Assembly (NCBI GenBank): GCA_005406025.1 | Contig: BGZK01000704.1 | Span: 1-64,000, forward strand | Direction: 5' to 3' | DNA: 64,000 nt | Source of the DNA: Eumeta japonica | Taxonomy: Eukaryota > Arthropoda > Insecta > Lepidoptera > Psychidae | In this document: in pieces, positions 1-12,153 of the stretch | Position numbering within the stretch: position 1 is the stretch's first letter | Layout: each line of letters starts with the position of its first letter | Program-made: the position numbers and the translations under genes | Notes under the pieces: model-generated | The model's input: the letters and a program-made list of their open reading frames with translations, nothing else | What the model was told of the DNA's origin: nothing | Databases searched by the model: none

Positions 1-672
1 AAAAATTATCATATTCTTTATGTGGGACGTTTGGTTTCAAATACAATGGATGAGAATCAATTTCTTTCAAAGTATTTTCTGTTCTATATTTATGAAGAGC
101 GTTGTCAGCTACGCCTCTCGAATCTTCTAAATGAGGTCTATGGTTATTTGGTATGGCATTTAAATGTGATTTGGAATACGATAGCAAAATTTTATTATTT
201 ACATCGTTCTCAGTGTCTGTTCCAGTATTTCGAAAATTGTTATGGGGAATTTCAGTTTTGGTAGCAGATATATGGTCTTCGGATGCTTGAGATGATACAT
301 CTTTAGATTCTTCTTCCAAATAAACGTTTGGAATGTTTCTGTAAGACTTTGACTGATTGTATCCTTTTTGAATGTCCAAGTCGACTATTGGAGACTGAAT
401 TATTGTCGCTGGATATTCAATTGAATGAGTGAATTCAGCCACAGGTACACTTTTCACGACATTGATTTCATTAGTTGGTATTCGTAAATTATTAATTGTG
501 TGAATATTGTGAGCATTAATAGGAGGTGGGAAATTTTGAAATGGTCGAGCATTAAATATGGGAGGCAGAGGTGAAATACTAAGATTAGGAAGAGCTACCG
601 GTTGAAGGGTATGTATATTACGCCCTCTGTTAGAAGTGAATGGTGTAGGTTTGGATAAACTTGCATTTGGAT
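1..672 (-). CDS. Secreted proline-rich YGPP protein, exon 3 (partial, runs off left edge)
   Basis: Reading the minus strand from 672 to 1 gives an uninterrupted frame of about 223 codons without any ATG. It follows a good acceptor (TTTGTAAATATTACAG, AG at 674-673). The first two bases complete a split codon, matching the phase-1 end of the upstream exon at 823 (C + AT = His). The product is low in cysteine and rich in Asn, Pro, Ser and Ile, with a proline-rich start (LPNLSISPLPPIFNARPF), then IEYPATIIQSPIVDLDIQKG, then a polar acidic stretch (VYLEEESKDVSSQASEDH). It continues the exon-2 protein, and the terminus lies outside the window. I do not recognise a named family. The open frame, the phase match and the acceptor are seen directly; the join is inference. 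Confidence 0.7.
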
Positions 673-822
673 CTGTAATATTTACAAAATATTTTAACAC
701 TGAAGCTGCTACTGCCAGTATATTAGTCGAATATTTATTACTAACAGAATCTCCCAAAGAATTTTTTTAGGATAGTACACTTTAAATGGCTCATTTTTGC
801 CTTTGCTATTTCTACTGTGTAC

Positions 823-1708
823 GTGTTGTGACATAATTATTTCCTGGTTTTCCATTTGAATTTAAATTTACATTATTATATATAGACGGATTGTTATGAG
901 TTGATAAAATTGGATCAAATGTTGAGGTAGAACTTGGGCTTGCTTGAAGTACTTCACTGATGGAATGTGTTGGACTTGGGGGTCCGTATGTTGAAGCTGG
1001 AGGTCTATTAGAACCAGAGGCAGAAGGTGGGCCATATTTTTCATGTGGAGTGCCAAAAGTTTGCTTATTAGACTGAAAGTTTAAATCATGTAAGGAAGAG
1101 GGCGCAAAAGATTGTGAATACTGGAATGGTTCCGGATTATTCCTCACGATAGAATTGGGATTTGGTGGTCCATATGTTGGATTGGAACCTAAATTGCTTC
1201 TTTGCGCATTATACTTTATTACTGGTATCCATGGTACTATGTTACAAGGATTACAGTCTTTTTTGGCTGGTCCTAAATGATTCGTTTCATATGACGATCC
1301 ACCTGCCTGTATTGGTTGTGCTGACGGAAATAGCCAATTAGAGACCTTTTGAAATAGTGAGGGCGAAGATGGCGTACTAAACGGTTGTGGCGGTGGCACA
1401 AAGTTGAAATTATACTGTTTATAAAATGGCGTAGGAAAGTTGAAATTAGAAGTGACCGGGAGAGGTGCAGGCGGAGGTGGCGGAGGCAGTTGATAATCGT
1501 AGCCAAGATTCGTGTGTTGCCGCTGGTTCCTCTCGGAGCCACTAGCGCTGCTGTGGAATGGTACAGGCGCGATGTTAGAAAGCGGTAGTGGTGGTGGTTT
1601 CAGTAGATCCCCGAAGGTAGACTCCCCTCTGTGTGAGTTTTGATGATAACTTCCCGATGATTCGCTTCGGGTGCGGGCAATGGCAGCGAAGAACAGTAGT
1701 GGCGTTAT
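823..1708 (-). CDS. Secreted proline-rich YGPP protein, exon 2
   Basis: The minus-strand frame is open from an acceptor (AACTTTTTCAG, exon starting 1708) to 823, 295 codons plus one base. It ends at a GTACAC donor just before an in-frame TAG (814-812). The exon opens with ITPLLFFAAIARTRS, the hydrophobic core and end of a signal peptide whose start lies on an earlier exon. The mature part is proline-rich: LPPPPPPAPLPV, a two-cysteine motif KKDCNPCNIVPWIPV, and three YGPP repeats (TYGPP, KYGPP, TYGPP). The intron to exon 3 would be about 150 bp. Secretion is inferred from the leader; cuticle or other extracellular matrix is a guess based on YGPP repeats, which recur in insect matrix proteins. 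No enzymatic domain is visible. Other donors near 823 are possible. Confidence 0.75.
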
Positions 1709-2376
1709 CTGAAAAAGTTACAAATTCCCAATAACTAAACACGTCCTCACAGAACTCAATAAGATCCTTTATACTTTCAAGTATAAATTATATACAATGT
1801 TGTACTAAAGTAAAACTATTTTGAAAATTCCAATTTACCCAAAATTGTTAAATACAAATGTAATTTAGATAAATTACAGATCGCCTATTTAATATTACAA
1901 ATATAAATATAAAATTAAAATGTATAATAAACCATTTCTGAATCATATGATCTGTTTGTAAAATTATTATTCTCTTCTACGTAATCAGTACATAGTAGTG
2001 TTATTTTTTTCGACAATTAGTTAGAAATTACAATGAAATAACGTGACATATCGGCGCGCTATTGTAAATCATTCTCACGGGCCACAATTCTTTGCACTTT
2101 TCTCTTTTCCCATAACCATAACCACATACGTGATCTGAAGAAGCTATAATTTGAGACGTCATTTTAAATTACACTATGTCATGACATTAAGTACAACTTA
2201 ATTGTGATATCGTATCAAGTAAATGAAAGTTCATTCTTATATATGCATTAAATGTGATTATAAAATTATAACCTTTGCCTTGATTTAAGATCTTTTATCT
2301 TTTTTATTGTATTCGAATCAATTCTATACTATTAAAATAAATTTTATTCTATTTCCTAGAAGGCTTTAAAATATGA

Positions 2377-2529
2377 CCGAAGGTCATTGACGGCAAACAG
2401 TCTTTCAAAGACGAATGCTTCTCAGAGGGCCAAGTATGCAACTCGGACTGCAAAAGAGACACTTACGAAGCGATCACAAAGTTGGCCAATGCCATAGTTT
2501 TGTACGCAATGCCACAAAAGTACCCCTAA
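2377..2529 (+). CDS. Orphan cysteine-rich exon-like frame
   Basis: The plus-strand frame is open from after a TGA (2374-2376) to TAA at 2527-2529. It reads ...KDECFSEGQVCNSDCKRD followed by TYEAITKLANAIVLYAMP and QKYP-stop. Codon use is unusually GC-ending for this AT-rich region, and three cysteines are closely spaced (C-x6-C-x3-C), as in an exported protein. An acceptor-like AG precedes 2401 (GGCAAACAG). I found no ATG, upstream exon or clear polyadenylation signal, so it could be a terminal exon of a plus-strand gene, a captured exon or chance. I do not recognise the family. Confidence 0.3.
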   Translation, partial: PKVIDGKQSFKDECFSEGQVCNSDCKRDTYEAITKLANAIVLYAMPQKYP

Positions 2530-4059
2530 TGTTATTACATCCCGCTAATGACCATTTTAACGGTATTACTGTAAGTTTCTATTTACGGAATACCAAGGTC
2601 GCGTTTTCGCGGTAATCCTCAAACATATTTGTGTGCTTTCGATCGTCTAGACAATCACTAATTGTACAATAGAAGTCCATTAAACGTACTCTCAGTTTGG
2701 TTATTAAGTAATGTTTCGCTTTCAGAAACTTGAAACCGGTTTCCGCATATTTTTCTTACGCTAATTCATATGCAGGAGGGTCTTGCGTACGTTTTAGTTA
2801 GCAAGCTCACTTTGATGCAATCTTTTATAAATGCTATAAGCGCGTGTGTCCCGAATTCCGTAATTTCCTTAGAGTAATGTCCTGTTAACATATTGGAATA
2901 CTGATGGTCATTACAAATCGTTAGTTCAATTTGCACGTTTTAACACCTTTTATTTTTACAAATACACAAAATGTTTTAGACGCTTTAAAAAAGGGTCCAA
3001 GGTACAATGTTACCATTACTGCTTTTGTTTTGAATTACTTCGCTCAAATAATGGAGTCGAAATTAATCGAGTCATCTTGTTTTTGTAATTTTTTTATCCA
3101 ATAAATACGCATACTTAAAAGACGATGATTTTGATTTCGATACCGCGTGTATAAAATCAAAAATATATTGATTTATCCCGACACAAAATTTACCAATCAC
3201 TGAATAGATTCTGCTAAACTTATTACGCGTGCTACTTTTTTTAAAGTAAAACTTTAATGTAATAAAATGGATGCACGTAAAATGCATGTCGAAAGTTATA
3301 AAATTTTGACGCTTATTACCGGAGTATTGAAAATTGTATTAGAAAAAGATTTTTTTGACGCTAAAAGGTCAAAATCTTTATATGTATAACAGAGAAATAT
3401 AACTGAAATGGCACTAAACATAAAATTTTAGTATCTTTGTCTTTCGCATTAGAAATTTCCGGCTTAATTATGTTAGCCACGCGAATAAAGGTCAGGGCGT
3501 CGCCTTTTGTGGTCGCCCAACGTGTTACACCAGTTCACACAGCATTCGACTTTTACTTAATTGCCCTCCGAAACGCGGTGCTTTCTTCGCGCCTATGACG
3601 TAAGTCGGGTGGACTTTTCCCATGGCGATCGCTCTAAAGTGAAAATTGGACCGCACGCACTCGCATCAAATTAAAGCACTGATATCCTTGACTACGAATC
3701 GAGTGGTGGTTGATTCGTTTACATTATGATAGAGAGAGAAATGTGTGCATGTTAGAAGTTATACACTATCTGACACATTTATGCTATTGAAAAGTTGAGC
3801 ATTAATGTGCACATTTCTCTGCTATATTTTATATTACAAATTCATTATAATAACCATAAATCTCTCAGAAAAAGGATAGTAGTAACAGCAATCAAATCTA
3901 TAGCGTAGTTTAAAAGAACTAGGCACATAAACAGACAGAAATTATGATTTTGTTTAGAATTATTTGTTTAATAATATTAAAACAGATGCATAACATGCCT
4001 AAATTATTCGCATAGTTAAGAATTATTATGAAACGATTAGATCGCTAAAAAGGAAATAG

Positions 4060-5468
4060 GCCGGACGAGATTCTTCCTATCTTTCTGAAAATATGTTCTG
4101 AATAGTTTTGTACACCCCTGGCTATTATATTTAACAAATCCATTAAATATGGTAAATTTCCTTCTGTCTGGAAAACCACCCATATTATCCCTATCTTTAA
4201 ATCAGGAGATAAGTCAATCTACGCTAATTATCGCCTAATATGTATTTTGTCTTGCATGGCAAAATTATTTGAATTGCTAGTTTACACTATATTGTAATTT
4301 ATATATCCACTTTAAATTGATATTATCATCCAGACGACACGGCTTTGTTAAGTGTAGGTCCATACTTACTAACCTCCTAAAATATAAAAAAATCTTATAT
4401 GGAGTATTTGCAATTTGAGAACAAGCGTATTCAATCCACACTGACTTTAGTAAAGCATTCGATTTTAGTTAATCATGCATTATTGTGTAATAGATTATCA
4501 TCTTTTAGCATTCATGGAAGTCTTCTGCGTTGGATTATATCTTACTTGAAGAACAGAAACAACTTGTTACACTTCTGCTCCTAAACTTATATTATCAGGT
4601 GTTCCTCAGGGCTCGCACTTGGGTCCCTTGTTTTTTATTATTTTTGTTTAGTTAATTAAAGTATCCTTGTCTTTTTTACGCAAATGACCTTAAGGTTTTG
4701 ACAACCATACGCAACTCAGCTGACTGTCTTATGCTTCAAAACGACCTAAACGTAATTGTCAAATTGTGTAAATATAACCATATGTACCCCAATGTAGAAA
4801 AATGCTTCGTCATTATTTTAGTAACAAAAAAGTTAAACATTTCCATTCGTATATGATTCGTGATAAGAGTTTAAATCGTAAAGAAGTAGTGAGAGACTTA
4901 GGGATTTTATTTGTTAAACGACTGTCTTTTCCACCACATTACGATTATATTGTTAATGGAACTGACCAACTTGTAGGTTATATTATCACACATTTTACAA
5001 AATAAGTGGTACCCTAATGCTCTTTTGTAGTTTGATTCGCAGTTGTTTAGAATATTGTTGTGTCATTTGATCTCCTTTCCAAGAAGTACATATTAAAAGA
5101 ATCGAAAGTATTTAAAGAAAATTTTTAAAAATCCTCACAAATGCAAACTCGGTCGCTCATTGAATAATTGTAGCGACAGGTTGACCCGTTTTGGTCTCTT
5201 ATCTGTTGAAGCTCGTCATTGCAGATATGGTCTTAAATGTCCACATAAAATTTTACATTACGCTATTGGCTCTGAATCTTTACTCTCTTCAATTAATTTT
5301 CAAACACAGCTTCTGTTTCTCTCTCTTTCACATTCTATAGCACGCTTCAACCCGCACATACAGACCTACAATAATATCCAGCCACTAGTTAGAATGTGTA
5401 GATCCTACAATGACATTACTAAAATGAACGCCGACATCGATGTTTTCAATCACAGATTCTCCTCATAA
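4060..5468 (+). pseudogene. Degenerate Jockey-like non-LTR reverse transcriptase
   Basis: Reverse-transcriptase fragments follow one another in order but in shifting frames. They are RPDEILPIFLK at about 4060, FPSVWKTTHIIPIFKSGDK and YANYRLICILS at 4160-4250, GVPQGSHLGPLF at 4597-4632, and the catalytic box as YANDLKVL at about 4676-4700. The box has an Asn where the family has Asp (ADD). The C-terminal region includes an open stretch at 5160-5468 (RLTRFGLLSVEARHC). Several frameshifts and stops interrupt it. The motifs and their order are those of Jockey-type LINEs. It is certainly inactive. Confidence 0.75.
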
Positions 5469-5748
5469 GCGAGAGTTTAAAAAAAGCTGACTTCTGACAT
5501 TCTCTGTCCAAAAGTTAAGAAATGAAAACAAATAAATATTTAATTTTATTTAATACCTGGCATTTAACCTTAACAATAAACCTAATGCTATCGATTTTAA
5601 TATTTAATTGTTAATGTTCGTTTTTCTTTGTGTTTTTTTTTATTATTATTTTCCTTTTGTGTTATAATAGTGCGATGTTAATCATTTTGAGTGCACCCTT
5701 TTGGATTCCGGCCTAGGACAGATATTTTTATTTCATATAATTCACACT

Positions 5749-5772
5749 GCAATCTGTACGTGTACAGATTGC
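5749..5772. repeat. Palindrome in LINE 3' region
   Basis: GCAATCTGTAC and GTACAGATTGC are perfect 11-bp arms around a GT centre. It lies near the apparent 3' end of the LINE relic and may be an RNA hairpin of that element. Confidence 0.75.
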
Positions 5773-5815
5773 ATAATAAATAAATTAATTCGAAAAAAAT
5801 AGCTTTGAAACAAAT

Positions 5816-5868
5816 AGGATGTTGTAAATGTTAATTTACCGATGGTAAATTAACATTTACAACATTCT
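5816..5868. repeat. Short-loop hairpin, 25-bp arms
   Basis: The left arm 5816-5840 and right arm 5844-5868 are reverse complements with one mismatch, separated only by GAT. The arms centre on TTAATTTACC / GGTAAATTAA. No coding or known-element context explains it. Confidence 0.85.
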
Positions 5869-6252
5869 AAATATAATCCGCAAATACATTAAACAATTTT
5901 AAAACACGAATAATAAATAAATTCAATTTATTCGGTATAACACACCCCAATTGGACATTCACGTCCCGGTGCGAGTGTCACCGTCTACAAATCTATAAGT
6001 ACGTACGTTTGCTAATGCTTGGAATTTTTAATGTGTAATTCTTCTTTTCCAGCGTTACGTAACGGTCTCTTTAAGTCAATTTTGGCAGCGCTGTGGACGG
6101 CGTTATGCTATAAGCAGCAATCATCTTGAATCGTCCATAAAATATATTCTTAACAACTGACCATAAATATATATATTTTTTGCTAGTATACTATTATACT
6201 CTCAAAGAAATATTCTAACTGAGATTGAAATATCTCTAAATCTATATACGGT

Positions 6253-6480
6253 ATGGCTTTTGCCCGCGGCCTCGACCGTACATAGACATAGAATTGAATT
6301 CCTTCGTCTTTTACGTTGATCGATCTTGCTGTCGATCTTAATTCTGATTCCGGTCTCGAATCCGATCCCGGTCATGCTCTTGATTTGGATTCATCTCACA
6401 TACCATTTTTAGCCCCGGTTCTGTTTTCAATTTCCGGTTACGCTGTCTATTCTAACCCTATACGTCTTTCGTAAAATATT
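6253..6480 (-). mobile_element. Degenerate Helitron 3' portion
   Basis: Reading minus strand, the piece contains iterated GATCG/GAATCGG-type purine-rich sequence. It ends in GCGGGCAAAAGCC, close to the Helitron 3' motif seen intact elsewhere (GCAAAAGCTAG), with the terminal CTAG altered to CCAT. The same architecture is present in the copies at 33519-34241 and 52970-53334. The 5' boundary is unresolved. Confidence 0.4.
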
Positions 6481-6522
6481 TCATAGTATACATTTATTAT
6501 CACACTTGAGCTACTATGTAAC

Positions 6523-6569
6523 AAATATTAAATTATTATACATATTATATATATAATAATTTAATATTT
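6523..6569. repeat. Short-loop hairpin, 16-bp arms
   Basis: AAATATTAAATTATTA (6523-6538) and its exact reverse complement (6554-6569) flank a 15-base TA-rich loop. It is AT-only, so chance formation is easier than for the 5.8-kb hairpin. Confidence 0.7.
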
Positions 6570-8639
6570 TCCAAAATTTTATAGCCATATTGACAATGAC
6601 ATTATTTATTTTTATTGAATTCACCACACGAGTGAACTTATTTCTTTAACAGCTACCTTCATGGCATCGGATTTTAGTTGCGTGTAATTCGTTTTTACAG
6701 TTAATATTATTAATATATTTATTCTAAAATTACCAAAAAGTTCTTTATCCAAATGTCCAAAAATGTTTTAGACGACTAGTCTTACAAAGTAACCGGTTTT
6801 CAACTTATGCTGTATTGTAATTTAATAAAATCATAAAGTAGGAATTATATACGTAAAAAAAAAACAATATTTCAATATTAAATCAACGACAGTCCACATG
6901 TACGATATAGTAAATAATGTTCACAATAAAATGTTTCTATTTTACACCACAAAAAATTTTAACTACGTACGACTTAAAGCCAACTTCAGGTTCAAACCTA
7001 ATGTCAAAGTAAAACATTTCCATGAGGCAAGCACATAGAAGTCTGCACGAGGCAAACCCTTCGTCACGATTGCGATAATCTTTAAATTCGACGGAGGACA
7101 GCTTCGAGGTTAAGACTCGTCTTTTCTTACATTGACACATCGTCCTAAAGATTTTCCAATCCCTTACATGCAATTTTTTCTAAATTACACCACGTCGGAA
7201 TGCCCACGCCCAAAAGGAAATAGAATTAGAAACACTTTCTTGCCGTCTTCATAGAAGGGCGGGAAAGTTCACGACGACACTCCATAATATTTATGGTTCA
7301 ATAAACTTCGAATAGCAATTAATAATAGAACGAAATCAGTTCGTCTTTGTGGCGGGTCATTGTCGATGGGCGCGTTCGCTCGTGACTGTGCTCCATCACC
7401 AGACGAGTCGTGAATTCGTTATAATACCGTTTGGATGTTTGTCTATTACCTGCGCCTTTGTTTTGTCTGTAACTGGTTTTTTTTTTTTTATTCATCGGTG
7501 AAAACGCTCGGGCCTTTGTTTACGTAACTTTGAAGTATCGCATGATGTTTTCTTCTAGATGTGTACTGTCTATATCTAAAATAATTGAACCAGGATTTAC
7601 ACCATTACTGCTACTAAAACTAGTAACATTTCAGTAAGTCAGTAATGTTCGTTTACGTCTGCAACATGAAATAGTTAACAAATTTGTCTTCCCTATACTT
7701 AGTTCGTTCAACCAACAAAGCTAATGCAATACATGTTGATCCATGACGTCGACACATGGCTAATCGATAGATATCTAATAGATAGAAATCTATTTTGACA
7801 GCTTTGATAGATTCTATTTGTTGACAGATCCTTATACAAAATCATACTCAGGTGACATCTGTCAAATATAAATTGTATAACAGTTAAAAACATACGCCAG
7901 AGAGTTAGGTAACATACAAGAATTTATTGGGCTCATCTTACAACAATTATTCGTATATCAATACAACATCCTTACTACTACAAACACTATTCAAAAGACA
8001 AGACCATTCATTACGACGTATAAGGAGGGGTTTAAAAAAATTACCAACAAATGTTAAACAAATAGTGCAAAATAAGATTTTTATTTAATTTGATTAACTG
8101 AAAAATCAAATTATTTAAAAAAAATAGGCATGATCCAGGTAGGCAATGTGAACGTAAAACTGACGTATAATTTTTCTATTATTCAATATATTAAACAGAT
8201 GTTTATTAGAGAAGATAGAAATTGAATTTTACTTTTTACTTCTTCAAATTGAATACGAGACGTTTGCAAACGACCGCCCAAAAAAGGGTGTAAATGTGTT
8301 GGATAACTTTTTAAGCCTCAAATTTAAATACCATTGTAGTTACAGAAATACTGCCGTTGTGCCATGCCGCCATTTCATTGCAGACCCGTAATTGCATTCC
8401 TATCACCTTCAACTCTCTTTGTCATGGGGTTATCACAAAAACTGAGCCCGTGTTTCAGTTCAAACGGACACAAATTCTAATCAAATTCTAAGATCGACTC
8501 GAGTAGCTGTACATGAACAGACTCATCGGCGAAACTGAATAAAAATCTTGCGTAATACACGAAAATCGAGTAACGCGCATCGAGAACTAATGCACCATTT
8601 CAATTGAAGCGGAAAACAAATATCGCGCTACGTGTTTAC

Positions 8640-8842
8640 AGTGAAATGTGCGTAACCCAAGCGCATGCGCGGACTCGAGAGTCCGTTCGCGATCCATCGC
8701 AGTGAAAGTGGATGAGTTTGGGATTCGAGCCGCGTCACGAGCGGGCAGCGCATTTTTATATTCAACACTCGACTACTGTTTGTCCGTCGGCCGCGAGAGC
8801 TTCGTGAACGTTGTGCTTACGAAAGTGAGAAATATAATGTAA
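8640..8842 (+). promoter_or_regulatory. GC-rich island, candidate promoter/first exon
   Basis: It is a sharply GC-richer block in AT-rich DNA. It contains the palindrome GCGCATGCGC (8661-8670), which matches the core of the NRF-1/Ewg binding site. It also has a TATA-like ATTTTTATATTC near 8752 and a donor-like GAAAGTGAGA near 8820-8830 on the plus strand. The long open frame across it (8648-8842) has no domain features and looks incidental. Promoter function is inference. Confidence 0.35.
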
Positions 8843-10388
8843 TGTCGATTGCGCTGCTTTTTCGATTGATTCCGTTTATTCTAGAACTATCCACCTTGCG
8901 GTTGCTTTTTTCTTTATTTATGACCCTAAACGCTCGAGAGGGTAGCGTGAAAAGTTAAACCTATAAACATCAGTTCTTAATAAAAACTTTATCGGCTAAA
9001 ATTCTATCTACTTTCAGTGAGGAATTAGACTTTTAGTCATTGTAATCGTGTTTACATACATATATATACATAAGAAAAACAAATAAGCGTAGTATGTGAA
9101 TATATTATTTCATAACACACAAAACACGCATGTAAAAATGTTATTAACATTTTATTCTCCGAATTGCATAATTAGCATATAGATGCTTTCTTAAAACAAT
9201 ATTATTTTTCTTGGATACGTTTGATTAGTTAAGGCAATAAATAGATCAAAACTGCAGTATAAATTCTCGAATTGTAAGCCTCTAGCAGTCGAATGAGCGT
9301 ACTGGAAAATTGTACATCACAGTTGGTATGATAGTTTGTCAGAACACGTATCAAAAGAATGTAATTGTTTGATGTTATCGAATTGTTGATGTACCGTTTA
9401 TAAATTTGTTCTAAATTTCAAGCAAAAATACATCAGTATTTGTTACCAAGACAAGTTACAAAAAAAAATGTTGTTCTGGTAAGTCTTCTAAACTTTTCCA
9501 AACTGTTCCATATTCTTCTTCTTCTTTATAACTTTTGGTTCAAAAGGAACAAAACATCGATAAGTTTTCAGTAATCGTTCAGATACACGCAATTACATGC
9601 ACAATAAATAAAAGAAAACGGACAAACGTATTTCGGACCCGCATAGTAATATTAGCTTATATTAGTGCTATTATTTTTCGTCATAGCATTATTGAAACGC
9701 AAACATAAACATCCACATATTATTAAACTTTGTTCGATGTCATAATTAATAAGGCCCTGTTTCAGCACTAGCTAGCAATGACGAGTACAGTTATGGATCA
9801 ATTGTTTTTATTAGTCATGTATAGTCGCAAATAACTCGTATCAAATACATCAAGATGTAACAAGGAACTTTATTTGCCATATAGTTAGTGGCGATTTACT
9901 TAACAATATTATAGTTAATTTGTGGTGAATATAGATAACTGTTTTAAAAACTATAATTGTTGTTTAAACTATAACTACAGATGTAACTGAAAACAAGTAG
10001 TACTTTTAATTGATATAGCGGCAAACGCGTATTTATTTAAGAAATCTACATAATTAGGTATGTATTTGGCTATTATCAAACAAAAAAAACCGTCACACTG
10101 CTATGCAAAATTCATGTCGAATTGGCCAACAGAAACTAAATAAGAAAGAAAGAGGTGACAGGTCGACCATATTCTCACATGAGGGGCGCCATTTTGTTTT
10201 TCGTTTACCAATTAACCACCCAGCGGTAAGAGCTTTGTAAGTCACATGTTGCACCCTATAGTTTATTCTATACTTTGTTACCCAATACCACTCACAGATG
10301 GTGGAATACAATATGTTAAGTACAGTGACCTGCAAGTGAGCACTAGACTACTGAAAAGATTATTCAACAGCGATGGCTGGAAACAATG

Positions 10389-10443
10389 ACCCCTCAAGCG
10401 CGCAATGCCACTATAGTGGCATTTGCGACTGAGGCGCCACCCA
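10389..10443 (+). repeat. Subterminal-like palindrome of the piggyBac-like element
   Basis: CCCCTCAAGCGCGC is followed by the perfect palindrome AATGCCACTATAGTGGCATT (10404-10423) and GCGACTGAGGCGCC. Termini beginning CCC with a CCACTATAGTGG-like core occur in piggyBac/looper elements. The flank is ATGA rather than the expected TTAA, so this end, if real, is mutated. No matching right end was found. Confidence 0.35.
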
Positions 10444-11129
10444 CTAGAACGGCATAACTCGCTCTTTTTTGGTACGATACAAAGAAAAATACTTTTAAAT
10501 TTCTGGGTTATACTACAATATTATACGAAATTGAATCTTATAGTTTAAAAATAAGGAGCAGAAAAATATTTACTGTTCTCGTCACTTGCGTCAAAAATTT
10601 ACAACGATATTTTAAATCCACGTGCCATACGCTACGTCATCTCACTTTGCGGTGAATTGTTGTGTGCTGATTTGCTACGAAATTATGGATAGCTGAAAAC
10701 CGTAAGTATTTCTCTTTGATAAATATACTAAAATACGTAGAAACGTTTGGAGAATCATATTAAGCATAGATTACAATGTTTTCGAAAAGACTTATGTCTA
10801 AAATAACCCGAAACTTTCATCCTTTATTCTTTGTTGTATAACATGGTCGCCATTGTTCAATTTTAGTTATTGATTTTATATTATTTCAATATATTATTTT
10901 ATTTCAATGATTTCTAATGACAAAGTAGACTATTAGCTTTTGTCTCGGTGCAAAATTTGTAGAGAATTTACATATATGTACAAAAACCGTTACATTTGCT
11001 AACGGCAATCGTCTGTTGTAAGCGGTGAGGGAGACATGTTTTCCAAATTTCAACCGTAGTACAGTCAAAAAAAAGTGAAAAATATAAAATTTACGATTTT
11101 GTTCGAATTATTGAATTACTTGAATTATT

Positions 11130-11620
11130 AAATTTCAGGATTAATTGAATATTATTACAAACTATGCAAATAGGATAAAAGGAAAATGTTTATATTGCAT
11201 TTCTGTCAAATTCATTTATATTGCAAATTTATTTTATTTTGTATATAAATATTTACCATGTTTATAAACTTGGAAAATATGAAATTTTTGTAGGTAAAGT
11301 ATTTACGAGGAATTTTTTCTAAACTATCATATCGCTAATTTGTTTTTATTTTGAATAAAATATTTACCAAGTTTTATTAATTTTGAAAATATGAGAATTT
11401 TTATGTTGGGAAAGTATTTATGAAGAATTTTTTTAAACGTTAATGCTAATTTATTTTTATTTTGAATATAAGTATTTACCATGTTTTATGAATTTTTAAA
11501 ATATGAGATTTTTCATGTTGGAAAGTATTTATGGGATTTTTTTCAAACTCTATCACATTGCAAATCTTTTTTTTTAATATAAATATTTACATACTATGTT
11601 TAATGATTTTGTTCTATTTT
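11130..11620. repeat. Tandem repeat, ~112-bp unit, about 3.5 copies
   Basis: Successive units begin ATTTACCATG/ATTTACCAAG at about 11249, 11361 and 11473, with a partial unit after 11585. Each contains AAAATATGA(G/A)A and GAAAGTATTTA at matching positions. Units have diverged by substitution and small indels. The array is very AT-rich and contains no gene. Confidence 0.7.
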
Positions 11621-11698
11621 TTTAGGTCACATTACAAATATTGTTTTCAAATATATAATACAATTTTTATAAATTTCGGACTAGTACCATAAAACAAA

Positions 11699-12052
11699 AT
11701 GGTCAACGTCCCTGCGTTCACGACATATTGTGGACTTGGCGCTGAGCAGAATCGGACCAATCACTGCGATCTCCAGGTCCTGCGCGCAATCCCTTCGCCA
11801 GCGATCCCAGATCGTTCGTCGGCGCAGCCATCTCCGTCATCCTCCACATCATCACCACAATTCAAACGTCCCAAAACGGTTAAATACGTACAAAAACTAG
11901 TGTTTGTGACTGTTTTAGAAGTTTTGCATCTATTTTAACCATGCGTACATTACAATCACATGTTTCAGGAGGCCTGTTGCTTGTTCTTCGGCTGTGTATC
12001 GACATTTTGAAGCCGGCACCCAAAATACCGATGTCGATATCGATTTGCGAAA
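11699..12052 (+). other. Coding-like fragment of unknown origin (Ser/Pro-rich)
   Basis: A plus-strand ATG opens a frame reading CDLQVLRAIPSPAIPDRSS then SAQPSPSSSTSSPQFKRPK. It is GC-richer than its flanks. After a TTTCAG acceptor-like site at about 11970, a second open piece follows (RPVACSSAVYRHFEAGTQ) ending at a CGC-GTAATT donor-like site. It may be the 5' portion of the piggyBac-like element or a relic of another transposon. No domain is recognised. Confidence 0.3.
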
Positions 12053-12117
12053 ACGCGTAATTATACTTTTACTAATAATTAATTAAATTTTAGTTTTATC
12101 CAATCGTAAAATATATG

Positions 12118-12121
<4 letters not shown>

Positions 12122-12149
<28 letters not shown>
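12122..12149. repeat. (TA)n microsatellite
   Basis: About 14 uninterrupted TA dinucleotides. Confidence 0.9.

Positions 12150-12153
<4 letters not shown>

Larger units (their letters stand above)
4060..5795 (+). mobile_element. 5'-truncated Jockey-like LINE with 3' UTR
   Basis: The reverse-transcriptase relic is followed by about 330 bp of noncoding DNA with poly-T tracts, a perfect palindrome at 5749-5772 and an AATAAATAAATT tail near 5775-5790. That tail is a plausible LINE 3' end. The 5' end is truncated within the reverse transcriptase. The 3' boundary is approximate and no target-site duplication was identified. Confidence 0.55.

Noticed and set aside
812..1588. Overlapping Arg/His-rich frames on both strands over YGPP exon 2
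   Set aside because: Out-of-frame shadows; the called frame alone links a leader, YGPP repeats and compatible splice sites.
2070..2140. Closer first-exon candidate for the YGPP gene (MWLWLWEKRKV... before a GTGAGA donor, minus strand)
   Set aside because: It ends in phase 1 while exon 2 needs phase 0, and it would break the signal peptide.
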